Shown piece by piece: positions 1 through 7,294 of a stretch of DNA of 48,170 nucleotides; the first letter of the stretch is position 1, and every line of letters starts with the position of its first letter. The notes below the pieces were generated by a model. It was not told the DNA's origin and made no database searches. It saw nothing but the letters and a program-made list of their open reading frames with translations. The DNA is from JALHOM01 sp964615775 (GTDB lineage: Bacteria > Patescibacteriota > Saccharimonadia > Saccharimonadales > 2-12-FULL-41-12). The DNA lies in NCBI GenBank assembly GCA_964615775.1, contig CAZTQB010000006.1, forward strand, positions 1-48,170. The letters run 5' to 3'. The position numbers and the translations under genes were made by a program.

Positions 1-76
1 TGGCAGGGGAGACAGGACTTGAACCTGCGACACTCGGTTTTGGAGACCGATGCTCTACCAACTGAGCTACTCCCCT
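1..76 (-). tRNA. tRNA-Trp (anticodon CCA)
   Basis: On the minus strand a full cloverleaf can be folded: acceptor AGGGGAG pairing with CTCCCCT, D-arm GCTC...GAGC, anticodon stem TCGGT/ACCGA with loop CTCCAAA (anticodon CCA, Trp), and T-arm GCAGG-TTCAAGT-CCTGT. A discriminator G is followed by a genome-encoded CCA at positions 3-1. The gene ends exactly at the window edge. It decodes UGG only. An open frame running through it on the plus strand is spurious. Confidence 0.95.
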
Positions 77-137
77 ACATCTCTAGCATAATTATATCAT
101 TTTGGAGTTATGTTAAGTACATGAATATAAAAAAATG

Positions 138-146
138 TGGTATATT
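138..146 (+). promoter_or_regulatory. Extended -10 promoter, leaderless kinase gene
   Basis: TGG followed by TATATT (141-146) lies 10 nt before the ATG at 157. Transcription would start within a few bases of the start codon. No good -35 box is seen, as is usual for TGn-extended -10 promoters. Confidence 0.5.
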
Positions 147-156
147 TTATATTATT

Positions 157-822
157 ATGTTGAGCAAAAAAATGAATATTGCAAAACCTTTTATTGTTAT
201 GATGTATGGCTTCCCTGGGGCCGGTAAGTCAGCACTGGCTAAACAAATGTCTGAAGAGTTCAATATGGTACACGTGCAAGAGGACAAGATTTTACATGAG
301 CTTTTCGGTGGCAAAGTTTCACCACAAACACTCAAAGCAGTTCGCAAAATTACTAATTATTTAGTTAAGGATTATTTAAAAGCTGGTATCTCTATAATGT
401 ACGATGCCTCGATTCACCGAGAAAATGATCGACGCAAAGTCCGAGAGATGGCCCATGCCCAAAAAACTAAGCCTTTAATTGTCTGGTTACAAGTTGATCC
501 AGAAACAGCCTTTGAACGCACTCAAAAACGTGACCGTCGTACTTCGGAAAATAAGTATGCTTCGGAATATACCGAAGATGAATATCGCGACATCATTTCA
601 CATATGCAAAACCCAGTGCATGAAGATTATGTAGTGATAAGTGGTAAACACACCTTCAAGACTCAACGTTCCAACATTGTTAAAAAACTAGTCGATATGG
701 GAATTTTGACCATGACAGAAGCTCAAGGCAAGATTATTAAACCCGAGCTGACCAACCTTATTCCAAAACCAAGTTTGCAAATGCGTGGCGATATAATTAA
801 TCGCAATATTTCTATAAGATAA
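157..822 (+). CDS. P-loop kinase of the AAA_33 / zeta-toxin-like type
   Basis: The protein is a predicted small-molecule or polynucleotide-type kinase of about 221 residues. A Walker A loop GFPGAGKS lies at residues 18-25, after a hydrophobic beta strand (PFIVMMY). A later basic segment (FERTQKRDRRTSENKY) resembles the lid region of P-loop kinases. The frame is open upstream into the tRNA, so the start was set at ATG 157, which sits 10 nt after a TGG-TATATT -10 box; ATG 172 is a close alternative. The gene is followed after 1 nt by the YgjP-like gene, so the two are probably cotranscribed. The substrate cannot be told from sequence. No antitoxin-like partner is adjacent, so I do not call it a toxin. 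Confidence 0.75.
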   Translation: MLSKKMNIAKPFIVMMYGFPGAGKSALAKQMSEEFNMVHVQEDKILHELFGGKVSPQTLKAVRKITNYLVKDYLKAGISIMYDASIHRENDRRKVREMAHAQKTKPLIVWLQVDPETAFERTQKRDRRTSENKYASEYTEDEYRDIISHMQNPVHEDYVVISGKHTFKTQRSNIVKKLVDMGILTMTEAQGKIIKPELTNLIPKPSLQMRGDIINRNISIR

Positions 823-823
823 A

Positions 824-1549
824 ATGCCATCAAATAGCTACGAATTAGAATTACCAGAAATTGGGCTTGTAAAAGTTACCAAAAAGTCGGGCATGCGGTC
901 ACTGAAGATTCGGCTTAGCCCTAATGGTAATGTGCTGGTATCGGTGCCAAAACTTACTCCAAAATATATTGTACATAGGTTTATTAAAGATCGTACTGAC
1001 TGGATAGTTAAGAATCGTCCTAAAACAGTAAGCTCTATATATAATGATGGTGATGAAACTTTGAGCGGTATTAAACTGTATATAAAATACGGTGAAGGTC
1101 GAAATTTTTCAAAAGTTTTGTCAAATAAATTGTACGTCAAAATTAACCAAACAAACGGCATAAAAGCTAAATCTAGTCAAGAATATATTGAGAGTAAACT
1201 GACCTCAGCTATGAAACTGCAAGCCGAGAATGTTTTATTGCCTAGGTTGTTAGAATTATCAAAAAAATTTGAATATAACTTTAACCAAGCTTATGTAAAG
1301 AAAGTTATTAGTAGGTGGGGAAGTTGTGATTCTAAGCAAAATATTAATCTTAATATATATCTTGTACAGTTGCCACAAGTTTTGCAGGATTACGTGATTA
1401 TTCATGAGCTTGCCCACACTAAACATATGAGCCATGGAACTAGTTTCTGGGCATGCGTCGAGCAAATGATGCCCAGCTATAAACTTTACCGAAAAATGCT
1501 TAAAAATTATCAGCCAACAATTATACTTAAATCTTCAACCAGCAAATAA
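824..1549 (+). CDS. YgjP/DUF45-family zinc metallopeptidase-like protein
   Basis: This 241-residue protein has the hallmark of the YgjP (DUF45, SprT-like) family: a conserved RWGSCDSKQNINLN segment followed by the zinc motif HELAH (in VIIHELAHTKHMSHG) and a downstream FW near the end. HExxH supplies two His ligands and the catalytic Glu, and the following H-x-x-x-H cluster may supply the third. The N-terminal half is beta-rich and typical of the family, with no signal peptide, so a cytoplasmic location is likely. It starts 1 nt after the stop of the kinase gene, indicating one transcript. The physiological substrate of the family is poorly defined. Confidence 0.85.
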   Translation: MPSNSYELELPEIGLVKVTKKSGMRSLKIRLSPNGNVLVSVPKLTPKYIVHRFIKDRTDWIVKNRPKTVSSIYNDGDETLSGIKLYIKYGEGRNFSKVLSNKLYVKINQTNGIKAKSSQEYIESKLTSAMKLQAENVLLPRLLELSKKFEYNFNQAYVKKVISRWGSCDSKQNINLNIYLVQLPQVLQDYVIIHELAHTKHMSHGTSFWACVEQMMPSYKLYRKMLKNYQPTIILKSSTSK

Positions 1550-1614
1550 TCTACCGAGGAAACTGTATTCATTACTATATATCCGAAGTAATTTTCATGA
1601 AATAGTTGTGTTTT

Positions 1615-1623
1615 TGATATACT
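1615..1623 (+). promoter_or_regulatory. Extended -10 promoter of the histidine kinase gene
   Basis: TGA-TATACT (1615-1623) ends 10 nt before the ATG at 1634, predicting a nearly leaderless mRNA. No Shine-Dalgarno is present in the short gap. Confidence 0.5.
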
Positions 1624-1633
1624 AAACTTAAGC

Positions 1634-2776
1634 ATGAACAATAACTTAAATGGTGAGCTAAGCTCATTGGTGTCTGAGTACCAAGCACAATCTGTTAAGT
1701 CGGCTGAGCTTGAACGCGAGCGTTTGCTGAGTTTGATTAATAGTATGGCGGACGGTGTAGTAGCCACCGATGAACACGGTAAGATTGTATTATATAATGG
1801 TGCAGCAATTAATATTTTGGACGTAAATACCAATATTGCCAAAAAAACATTTGATAAGATTGCCAAATTTATCGATAAGAATAATCAATTAATTGACTTA
1901 ACTGAACTCATTGTTTCAGTAAAAACTCAAATTACATCACGTGACTACAAAATTTCTTACAAAGATAAAAGTGTTAGCAATATTTACTTGTCAATTGCAC
2001 CTGTTAAACTAGGTTTTGGTAAAGATGGTAATCGCGGTTTTGTAGTACTGCTGCGTGATATTACTCGTGAAAAATCATTAGAAGAAGAACGTGACGAATT
2101 CATTAGTGTAGTTAGTCATGAACTACGAACACCGATTGCAATTGCCGAAGGAAATGTTAGTAACGCTCAGCTTATTGCTAGTAAACAAGTTAAAAATCAG
2201 ATGATCGATAATTCGTTAAAAGTTGCCCATGAACAGATTGTGTTTTTAGCCGGCATGATAAATGATCTCTCAACGTTATCTAGGGCAGAACGAGGAGTTT
2301 TAAAAGTAGAATGTGAGCCTATAAATACTCATGATTTGGTGTTAGACCTTCAAAAAACTTATTTATCTGCCGCAGAATCAAAAGGCCTGAAATTGAAAAC
2401 AAAACTTGATCCTAAATTAGAAATTTTGAATTCTTCAAAACTGTATGTTCGTGAAATTTTGCAGAACTTTATCACTAACGCTATCAAGTACACCGAAAAA
2501 GGCTCAGTAACGATTGCCGCACTGCCCTATGAAAGTGGCGTAGTTTTTGAGGTCAGTGATACAGGTATTGGTATCAGCAAAACTGACCAAGAGCGTGTTT
2601 TTGATAAATTTTTCAGAAGTGAGGACTTTCGCACTAGGTCTACCAACGGAACCGGACTTGGGCTATACGTAACTATGAAGCTAACTCGCTTAATAAACGC
2701 AAAAGTAAGCTTAGAGAGTGAACTTAATCACGGTTCGTGTTTTATTATTACAATACCGAACTTTAACAAACTTTAG
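1634..2776 (+). CDS. Cytoplasmic PAS-domain sensor histidine kinase
   Basis: The 380-residue protein has a PAS domain at roughly residues 30-145 (DGVVATDEHGKIVLYN) and a dimerisation/phosphoacceptor helix with H-box SHELRTP (His162). The HATPase domain shows N-box NFITNAIKYT, G1 DTGIGIS, an F-box around FDKFFR and G2 GTGLGLY. No transmembrane segment or signal peptide is seen, so it probably senses an internal cue through PAS. No response regulator gene is next to it, making it an orphan kinase within the window. Its stop codon directly abuts the stop of the convergent glycosyltransferase gene, so there is no room for a terminator between them. Confidence 0.92.
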   Translation: MNNNLNGELSSLVSEYQAQSVKSAELERERLLSLINSMADGVVATDEHGKIVLYNGAAINILDVNTNIAKKTFDKIAKFIDKNNQLIDLTELIVSVKTQITSRDYKISYKDKSVSNIYLSIAPVKLGFGKDGNRGFVVLLRDITREKSLEEERDEFISVVSHELRTPIAIAEGNVSNAQLIASKQVKNQMIDNSLKVAHEQIVFLAGMINDLSTLSRAERGVLKVECEPINTHDLVLDLQKTYLSAAESKGLKLKTKLDPKLEILNSSKLYVREILQNFITNAIKYTEKGSVTIAALPYESGVVFEVSDTGIGISKTDQERVFDKFFRSEDFRTRSTNGTGLGLYVTMKLTRLINAKVSLESELNHGSCFIITIPNFNKL

Positions 2777-4300
2777 TTACATATCAACTTTTGGTAGTTT
2801 GGGATAAGCTCTTAAAACTGGCATGCAAATATTACGACCTTTCCAGATGACTTTAGAAAATTCATAAGCCCACATAGAGTAATTAACCACAATAACTTCC
2901 ATGATTATCATCAATGGCAGAAAAAGTACCCAAATTAGATTACTGCTTTTAAAGACATAGAGGTTTAGGCAAAATTGCATATAAAGCAATATTAAAATTG
3001 ACAAAAGACAAAGAATCGCCACATAAAACCAACCAAATACTATAGCTTGAACAAACATAAAAAATGGTGAAAAAACTATAAAAAGTAAAAAAAGTGATCT
3101 AACTAGAACATTTTCTGGACGATTTTTTAGCTCTGGATATTTGCCACGAAGTGCTGTTTGCCACTGGTCGCCCAATCCTTTCGTACTGTATAGGCCAAGG
3201 CCATCGAACGAAAATAAAAATTTGTACCTATTATCTTTAGCAACTTTTTCAGCAATCAACTGTTCTGGTCGAATGTTATTTTTATATCCACTAAAACCAC
3301 CGAAATTTTTTAAAATTTTTTTGTCGATTAACCAGCAAGTAGAAAGTACTGGTAAATTTTGCTTAAAAAATTTAGGGTAAAACAGTTCATTCCAGTATCT
3401 CATTGGCTGAAGAAAAAAACTTTTTACATACTTATGAGAGCGAGTCGGTAGAACGCTTAACATCGATAATCTATTGTTTATTAGTGTCTCGATCAGTAAT
3501 CGATGAGTTTTTTTGTCAAAATGCGTGTCTACACCACAAAAAATAATATATTTACCTTCGGCTTCGTCTAGTAATTGCTGATAAGCGTAATTTTTTGCAA
3601 GCCAACCTTTAGGTGGAGTTTTACCTTCAACAAACCTTACGCCTCTATGAGCAAAATCCCTAATAATATCAGGTGTAGAGTCTAGCGAACAGTCATCTAG
3701 TACTAAAATCTCAAGTTTCGGATAGTCAGATTGCAATAGGTCTTTTAAGCACTCGTTCAAATTTTTGGTTTCATTACGAGCAGGTAGAGCAACAGTTAGG
3801 CTTGGAAGATCTACATCGGCTGTAAGTTTTTTGGGAAATTTAAAAGCTGAACCAAGCCTAATATATTTAAAGTGCCTTATTAGTACTAGACAAAAAAGTA
3901 GCTGCACACTAGCCAAGACAAACACGTTTGTTTGAGCTGGAATTGCAAAATAATAGTCGAATGACCAGATTGCTACAACAAATAACAAAAAACTGTTTAA
4001 GGCTAGTTCACTACGAATTGTTCTAGCTCGCAGCTGCTCGGTATTTAACCGACTAGCCACTAATCTCAAAAACGAAAAAAGTCTGTAAATCTGAATAAAA
4101 ATAATTAATGAAAGTATGATTGGGTCAATACGGCTAAAAATAAGTAAACCAATACTAGTACCGACCATAATGGACATCACAAATGCCCAAAACTTATGCA
4201 AATTCCAAAAAAATTTTGACTGTAAAATTATCCCAACAATTACAGTAAAAAGTGCAAACAGTATCCCAAAAAGATATAAATTATCCCCACCATAAATCAT
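2777..4300 (-). CDS. Membrane-bound GT2 glycosyltransferase
   Basis: The 507-residue protein begins with several membrane segments (residues about 5-75 and 95-145), then a family 2 glycosyltransferase domain from about residue 165 (LTVALPARNETKNL, then EILVLDDCSLDSTPDI with the nucleotide-binding Asp residues). Two or three more membrane spans lie near the C-terminus (about 400-490). The arrangement resembles CrtQ/HpnB-like lipid or carotenoid glycosyltransferases, but the acceptor cannot be assigned. A TATGCT -10-like box on the minus strand lies about 6 nt upstream of the ATG. It is convergent with the histidine kinase gene with zero bases between the two stops. Confidence 0.85.
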   Translation of the reverse strand: MIYGGDNLYLFGILFALFTVIVGIILQSKFFWNLHKFWAFVMSIMVGTSIGLLIFSRIDPIILSLIIFIQIYRLFSFLRLVASRLNTEQLRARTIRSELALNSFLLFVVAIWSFDYYFAIPAQTNVFVLASVQLLFCLVLIRHFKYIRLGSAFKFPKKLTADVDLPSLTVALPARNETKNLNECLKDLLQSDYPKLEILVLDDCSLDSTPDIIRDFAHRGVRFVEGKTPPKGWLAKNYAYQQLLDEAEGKYIIFCGVDTHFDKKTHRLLIETLINNRLSMLSVLPTRSHKYVKSFFLQPMRYWNELFYPKFFKQNLPVLSTCWLIDKKILKNFGGFSGYKNNIRPEQLIAEKVAKDNRYKFLFSFDGLGLYSTKGLGDQWQTALRGKYPELKNRPENVLVRSLFLLFIVFSPFFMFVQAIVFGWFYVAILCLLSILILLYMQFCLNLYVFKSSNLIWVLFLPLMIIMEVIVVNYSMWAYEFSKVIWKGRNICMPVLRAYPKLPKVDM

Positions 4301-4348
4301 ATATAAAGCATACCATACTAAACATGACTAAAGATCGTAAATATCTCA

Positions 4349-4378
4349 TTGACTGGTGGTTATTAATTGTGGTAAGAT
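4349..4378 (+). promoter_or_regulatory. Sigma-A type promoter of secE-nusG
   Basis: TTGACT (4349-4354), an 18-nt spacer and TAAGAT (4373-4378). The predicted start, near 4385, leaves a leader of about 50 nt that contains the hairpin at 4394-4420. Confidence 0.6.
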
Positions 4379-4393
4379 TGACACATCAAAAGC

Positions 4394-4420
4394 AAAGCTT
4401 ACTAGTATGTAAGCTTTTTT
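4394..4420 (+). terminator. Hairpin plus T-run in the secE leader (possible attenuator)
   Basis: AAAGCTTAC (4394-4402) pairs perfectly with GTAAGCTTT (4409-4417) around a 6-nt loop, and the T-run continues to 4420. It has intrinsic-terminator form but sits between the secE promoter and its ribosome binding site. It could therefore be an attenuator, a 5' stabilising hairpin, or an upstream terminator if the promoter call is wrong. Confidence 0.5.
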
Positions 4421-4433
4421 AATTGGAGAACAC

Positions 4434-4859
4434 ATGGCTAAAAAGGATGACAAAGCCCCCAAAGTTACTGTCAAAAGGTCTATAACTGGTAAGAAAACCC
4501 AGACTGTTCGCGAAAGAGCAAAAGCCGAACAGACCAAGAAGCCTCGTAGACTTAAAACTACCGCTGGTAAAATGAAACAGCCGCTATCTAAGGCACGTAC
4601 TTTTAGTAAAAAAGAGTACCATGTTGTACCGTTACCTGATAATAAAATTGGCCGATTTCTCGGCAATAAAGTCTACTTAGTTCCTAGATTTTTTGTTAAC
4701 TCGTTTAAAGAGCTACGTTTAGTAACTTGGCCAAACAGACGTGAAACAGTCGCTTTAACCTTTGCCGTATTTATTTTTGCTATCGTTTTCGCTAGCTTTG
4801 TTGGACTTTTGGACTGGGGTTTTGGTGAGTTATTTAAGAGATTTATATTAAAAAAATAG
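4434..4859 (+). CDS. secE: Preprotein translocase subunit SecE
   Basis: SecE stabilises SecY in the inner-membrane Sec translocon. The conserved SecE core is at residues 82-140: the amphipathic helix and motif FFVNSFKELRLVTWPNRRET, then a single membrane span (about 105-127). The protein has 141 residues against roughly 60-70 for usual single-span SecE, because of a long Lys/Thr-rich, presumably disordered N-terminal extension of about 80 residues. The start is supported by a GGAG sequence 8-9 nt upstream. nusG follows 36 nt downstream, which is the classic secE-nusG order before the L11 operon. Confidence 0.95.
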   Translation: MAKKDDKAPKVTVKRSITGKKTQTVRERAKAEQTKKPRRLKTTAGKMKQPLSKARTFSKKEYHVVPLPDNKIGRFLGNKVYLVPRFFVNSFKELRLVTWPNRRETVALTFAVFIFAIVFASFVGLLDWGFGELFKRFILKK

Positions 4860-4895
4860 TAGTAATAAAACTGGAACTTTTAGAAAGGAAATAAA

Positions 4896-5438
4896 ATGTC
4901 AAAACGATATGACTCAAAAAAACATTGGTATGCAATTCACACGTATAGTGGTTACGAGGAAAAAGTTGCCGAGAGTATTCGTCAGCGAGCAGACAGTCTA
5001 GAAATGGCCGATAAAATCTTTGACGTTGTAGTACCAAAGGAAAAGATGATTGAAATCAAGAACGGCAAGCGTAAGGTTGTTGAAAAAAAGATTTTCCAAG
5101 GTTATGTACTTGTACAAATGAAGCTTAGTGAAGATGCTTGGTATATTGTGCGTAATACGCCAAACGTAACAGGTTTTGTTGGAACTGGTACCGAGCCGTC
5201 ACCCGTATCCGACGAAGAGATGGAAAAAATCAACAAGCGAATGGGTCTAGAGCAGCCAAAACACAAGATTGACTACTCTGAAGGCGAGGTGGTGAGTATA
5301 ATCGATGGACCATTTAAGGGCTTTGATGGCACCATCAGCGAAATTGATCAAACTAAAGGCAAGATTAAAGTTCTAGTCAGCATGTTTGGCCGAGAAACAC
5401 CGGTGGAACTTGACGGACTTCAGGTTAAAAAAGTCTAA
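4896..5438 (+). CDS. nusG: Transcription elongation factor NusG
   Basis: NusG binds RNA polymerase, promotes processivity and couples it to Rho or ribosomes. This 180-residue protein has the NGN domain (KHWYAIHTYSGYEEKV, then IFQGYVLVQM and NTPNVTGFVG) and a C-terminal KOW domain (GEVVSIIDGPFKGFDGTI) ending in a typical beta barrel. Length is normal. A purine-rich AAAGGA site precedes the ATG. It lies between secE and rplK as in most bacteria, although a new promoter separates it from rplK. Confidence 0.97.
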   Translation: MSKRYDSKKHWYAIHTYSGYEEKVAESIRQRADSLEMADKIFDVVVPKEKMIEIKNGKRKVVEKKIFQGYVLVQMKLSEDAWYIVRNTPNVTGFVGTGTEPSPVSDEEMEKINKRMGLEQPKHKIDYSEGEVVSIIDGPFKGFDGTISEIDQTKGKIKVLVSMFGRETPVELDGLQVKKV

Positions 5439-5532
5439 AATACAACCACTTACGTTAGTGCAATTAATAGAAAAAGTTGATAACTACGTGCAGAACAAAT
5501 AATCAAAGAGGCTAGCGTAAATAATGTTTTGG

Positions 5533-5541
5533 TGCTATAAT
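5533..5541 (+). promoter_or_regulatory. Extended -10 promoter of rplK
   Basis: TGC-TATAAT (5533-5541) lies 74 nt before the rplK ATG, giving a leader of about 67 nt. The -35 region (TAGCGT at about 17 nt spacing) is weak. This promoter makes the L11-L1 unit at least partly independent of secE-nusG. Confidence 0.6.
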
Positions 5542-5575
5542 AGTGACTGTTACGCACTTCTATTTAATTAAAACG

Positions 5576-5603
5576 GGAAGGAGATATCACTATTTATTAG
5601 TGA
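5576..5603 (+). promoter_or_regulatory. rplK leader: distant Shine-Dalgarno plus hairpin
   Basis: A strong GGAAGGAG (5576-5583) stands about 32 nt before the ATG at 5616, too far for normal initiation. Between them TCACTA (5587-5592) pairs perfectly with TAGTGA (5598-5603) around a 5-nt loop. Folding would bring the site closer to the start codon. The GGAG/hairpin/GAAAA arrangement loosely recalls ribosomal protein L1 operators, but the outer helix such operators need does not form here, so that reading is weak. Confidence 0.35.
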
Positions 5604-5615
5604 GTCGAAAATACT

Positions 5616-6044
5616 ATGGAAGCAAAAAAAGTAAAAGCAAATCTAAAAATGCGAATTGCAGCTGGCAAAGCATCGGCCGCACCGCCAGTTGGTAGTACAC
5701 TTGGTCAGTATGGTGTAAATATGATGGATTTTATTCAACCATTTAACGACGCCACCAAGGGAATGAAAGGTGTCGTTACTGCACATATTGCGATTTACGA
5801 AGATCGCACAATGGACTTTAGAGTTGTTTCACAGGCTACTGATGAACTTATCCGTGAAAAGTTAGGTGTTCAAAAAGGTTCAGGTAAGCCAAATAGTGAG
5901 AAACTAAGCAAAAAATTATCTCAGACTGATTTAATAGCTATAGCAGAAACCAAGATGACAGATATGAATGCTGATAATTTAGAATCTGTAAAAAAGATGG
6001 TAGCTGGCACCGCTCGTAGCATGGGTGTAGAGGTGGAAGGTTAA
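5616..6044 (+). CDS. rplK: 50S ribosomal protein L11 (uL11)
   Basis: L11 binds 23S rRNA at the GTPase-associated centre. The 142-residue protein has the normal length and the conserved N-terminal pattern (KMRIAAGKASAAPPVGSTLG then QYGVNMMDF) and the RNA-binding C-terminal domain (SGKPNSEKLSKKLSQ, MNADNLESVKKMVAGTARSMG). The ATG at 5616 matches the usual L11 start. It is cotranscribed with the 59-aa ORF that begins 2 nt after its stop and with rplA. Confidence 0.97.
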   Translation: MEAKKVKANLKMRIAAGKASAAPPVGSTLGQYGVNMMDFIQPFNDATKGMKGVVTAHIAIYEDRTMDFRVVSQATDELIREKLGVQKGSGKPNSEKLSKKLSQTDLIAIAETKMTDMNADNLESVKKMVAGTARSMGVEVEG

Positions 6045-6046
6045 GT

Positions 6047-6226
6047 ATGGGTGAAAAAGGCGAACAAATCGAACCTAACGTAGGAGCAGAGCAACCAGAA
6101 GCCCAGCTTATTGACGAAGAAACCAAAAGACGGCTCGCAGAAACTGCGTCGTCAGTCGCAATTCACGGAAACACCAATTGGGGTATGCCTACAGACGAAC
6201 TAAGGGATATACTTACAACTTCATAA
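6047..6226 (+). CDS. Small 59-residue hypothetical protein between rplK and rplA
   Basis: An ATG 2 nt after the rplK stop opens a 59-codon frame ending TAA at 6224-6226. The sequence starts MGEKGEQIEPNVGAEQ, is acidic and hydrophilic, has no membrane segment, and ends with a more ordered-looking stretch WGMPTDELRDILTTS. A GGTGGAAGG sequence in the end of rplK could act as its ribosome binding site. I do not recognise the family. Its place inside a ribosomal protein operon suggests high expression if it is real. Against it: it is short and could be non-coding spacer, since the spacer from rplK to rplA would otherwise be 237 nt. Codon use looks like that of its neighbours. Confidence 0.55.
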   Translation: MGEKGEQIEPNVGAEQPEAQLIDEETKRRLAETASSVAIHGNTNWGMPTDELRDILTTS

Positions 6227-6281
6227 TTTAAATTTGTGGGAGAGCTAGAAAAAACTCGAAATTACCACGGAAGGAATAACA

Positions 6282-7205
6282 ATGACAAAAGACGACATTA
6301 AAGATACTGAGAGCGTATCAACTAAAGAAACCGAAGAGGTGACTAGCGAAAAGTCAACAAAACCAACTGCTAAAGCAGGCAAAAGAAGCGAAAAAGGCTT
6401 AAAAGAGTCTGAAGCTAAGCAAGACAAGATAGAGAAACAACTCTTACGAAGTGAAGATGATACAGAAACCGAAGACAAGCCAAAGCAACACGCTAACCCA
6501 ACTCGCTCAAAACTAGAACGTAAAAGTAAGAAATACCGTAAAGCCAGCGAACTTGTTGAAAAAGACAAACAGTATTCGCTAAGTGAAGCAATCGAGCTTG
6601 CTACCAATTCTAGTACCACTAAGTTTGATGCAACTGTTGAGATTCATGTTCGTTTGAACGTTGACCCTAAACAGGCTGATCAAAATATCCGAGACAACCT
6701 AGTGCTGCCCGAAGGCACTGGTAAAAAAGTTCGTGTGGCTGTGTTTGCCGACGAAGACATAGCCAAAGAAGCAAAAAAAGCCGGGGCTGATGTAGCTGGT
6801 GGTGATGAATTTTTGAAGCAGCTAGACAAAGGAATAATCGATTTTGATATTCTGATTGCTACGCCAAATGTAATGGCCAAACTAAGCAAATATGCACGAA
6901 GTCTGGGGCCAAAAGGTCTTATGCCAAATCCTAAAAGTGGTACTGTAACTAATGATGTCAATAAAGCTATCGCAAATGCCAAAGCTGGGCAAGTTGAATA
7001 CCGCGTCGACAGCACAGGTATCGTACACCTTGGAACTGGCAAAGTTAGCTTCGGCAAAGACAAACTTCAAAAAAATATCGATGCCGTAATTGCTAGTATC
7101 AAGTCTAATAAACCAGCCAGTATTAAAGGTGGATACGTAAAGACTGTATACATCTCAACTTCGATGGGTCCAAGCATCAAAGTGAATTCAAGCGAACTTG
7201 CTTAA
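6282..7205 (+). CDS. rplA: 50S ribosomal protein L1 (uL1) with N-terminal extension
   Basis: L1 forms the mobile L1 stalk next to the ribosomal E site and often represses its own operon. The L1 core runs from about residue 75 (KKYRKASELVEKDKQYSLSE; DQNIRDNLVLPEGTGKKVRV; SLGPKGLMPNPKSGTVT; GKVSFGKDKLQKNI) to the end. The first 75 residues are a highly charged Lys/Glu/Thr-rich extension absent from typical L1 (about 230 residues). The start is supported by GGAAGGA a few bases upstream of the ATG. Presence of L1 is notable because some CPR lineages have lost it. Downstream lies a long hairpin and then dcd. Confidence 0.96.
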   Translation: MTKDDIKDTESVSTKETEEVTSEKSTKPTAKAGKRSEKGLKESEAKQDKIEKQLLRSEDDTETEDKPKQHANPTRSKLERKSKKYRKASELVEKDKQYSLSEAIELATNSSTTKFDATVEIHVRLNVDPKQADQNIRDNLVLPEGTGKKVRVAVFADEDIAKEAKKAGADVAGGDEFLKQLDKGIIDFDILIATPNVMAKLSKYARSLGPKGLMPNPKSGTVTNDVNKAIANAKAGQVEYRVDSTGIVHLGTGKVSFGKDKLQKNIDAVIASIKSNKPASIKGGYVKTVYISTSMGPSIKVNSSELA

Positions 7206-7248
7206 AATTAAGCGTTGTAATAATACCTTTCAACACTTGAAAAGCATT

Positions 7249-7291
7249 AACTCCTTAGATTATTATATATGTTAATAACCTAGGGAGTTTT
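7249..7291 (+). terminator. Long hairpin: rplA terminator that also pairs with the dcd ribosome binding site
   Basis: Arms 7249-7265 and 7273-7289 pair over 17 positions with one G-T wobble and one A-C mismatch, loop 7266-7272, followed by a T-run to 7291. The 3' arm contains GGGAG (7283-7287), which is the Shine-Dalgarno of dcd 7 nt before its TTG start. It can be an intrinsic terminator for rplA, a translational block on dcd, or both. Confidence 0.65.
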
Positions 7292-7294
7292 AAA

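Noticed and set aside
19..156. Open frame extending the P-loop kinase upstream through the tRNA gene
   Set aside because: It runs through tRNA-Trp on the other strand and through the likely -10 box; the kinase fold starts at the beta strand just after ATG 157/172.
157..822. Zeta-type toxin of a toxin-antitoxin pair
   Set aside because: The kinase fold is similar, but the upstream gene is a tRNA and the downstream gene a metallopeptidase; no small antitoxin is present.
5576..5615. Classic ribosomal protein L1 operator in the rplK leader
   Set aside because: GGAG, a hairpin and GAAAA are present, but the outer helix needed to close the L1-binding internal loop does not pair. Kept only as a weak possibility.
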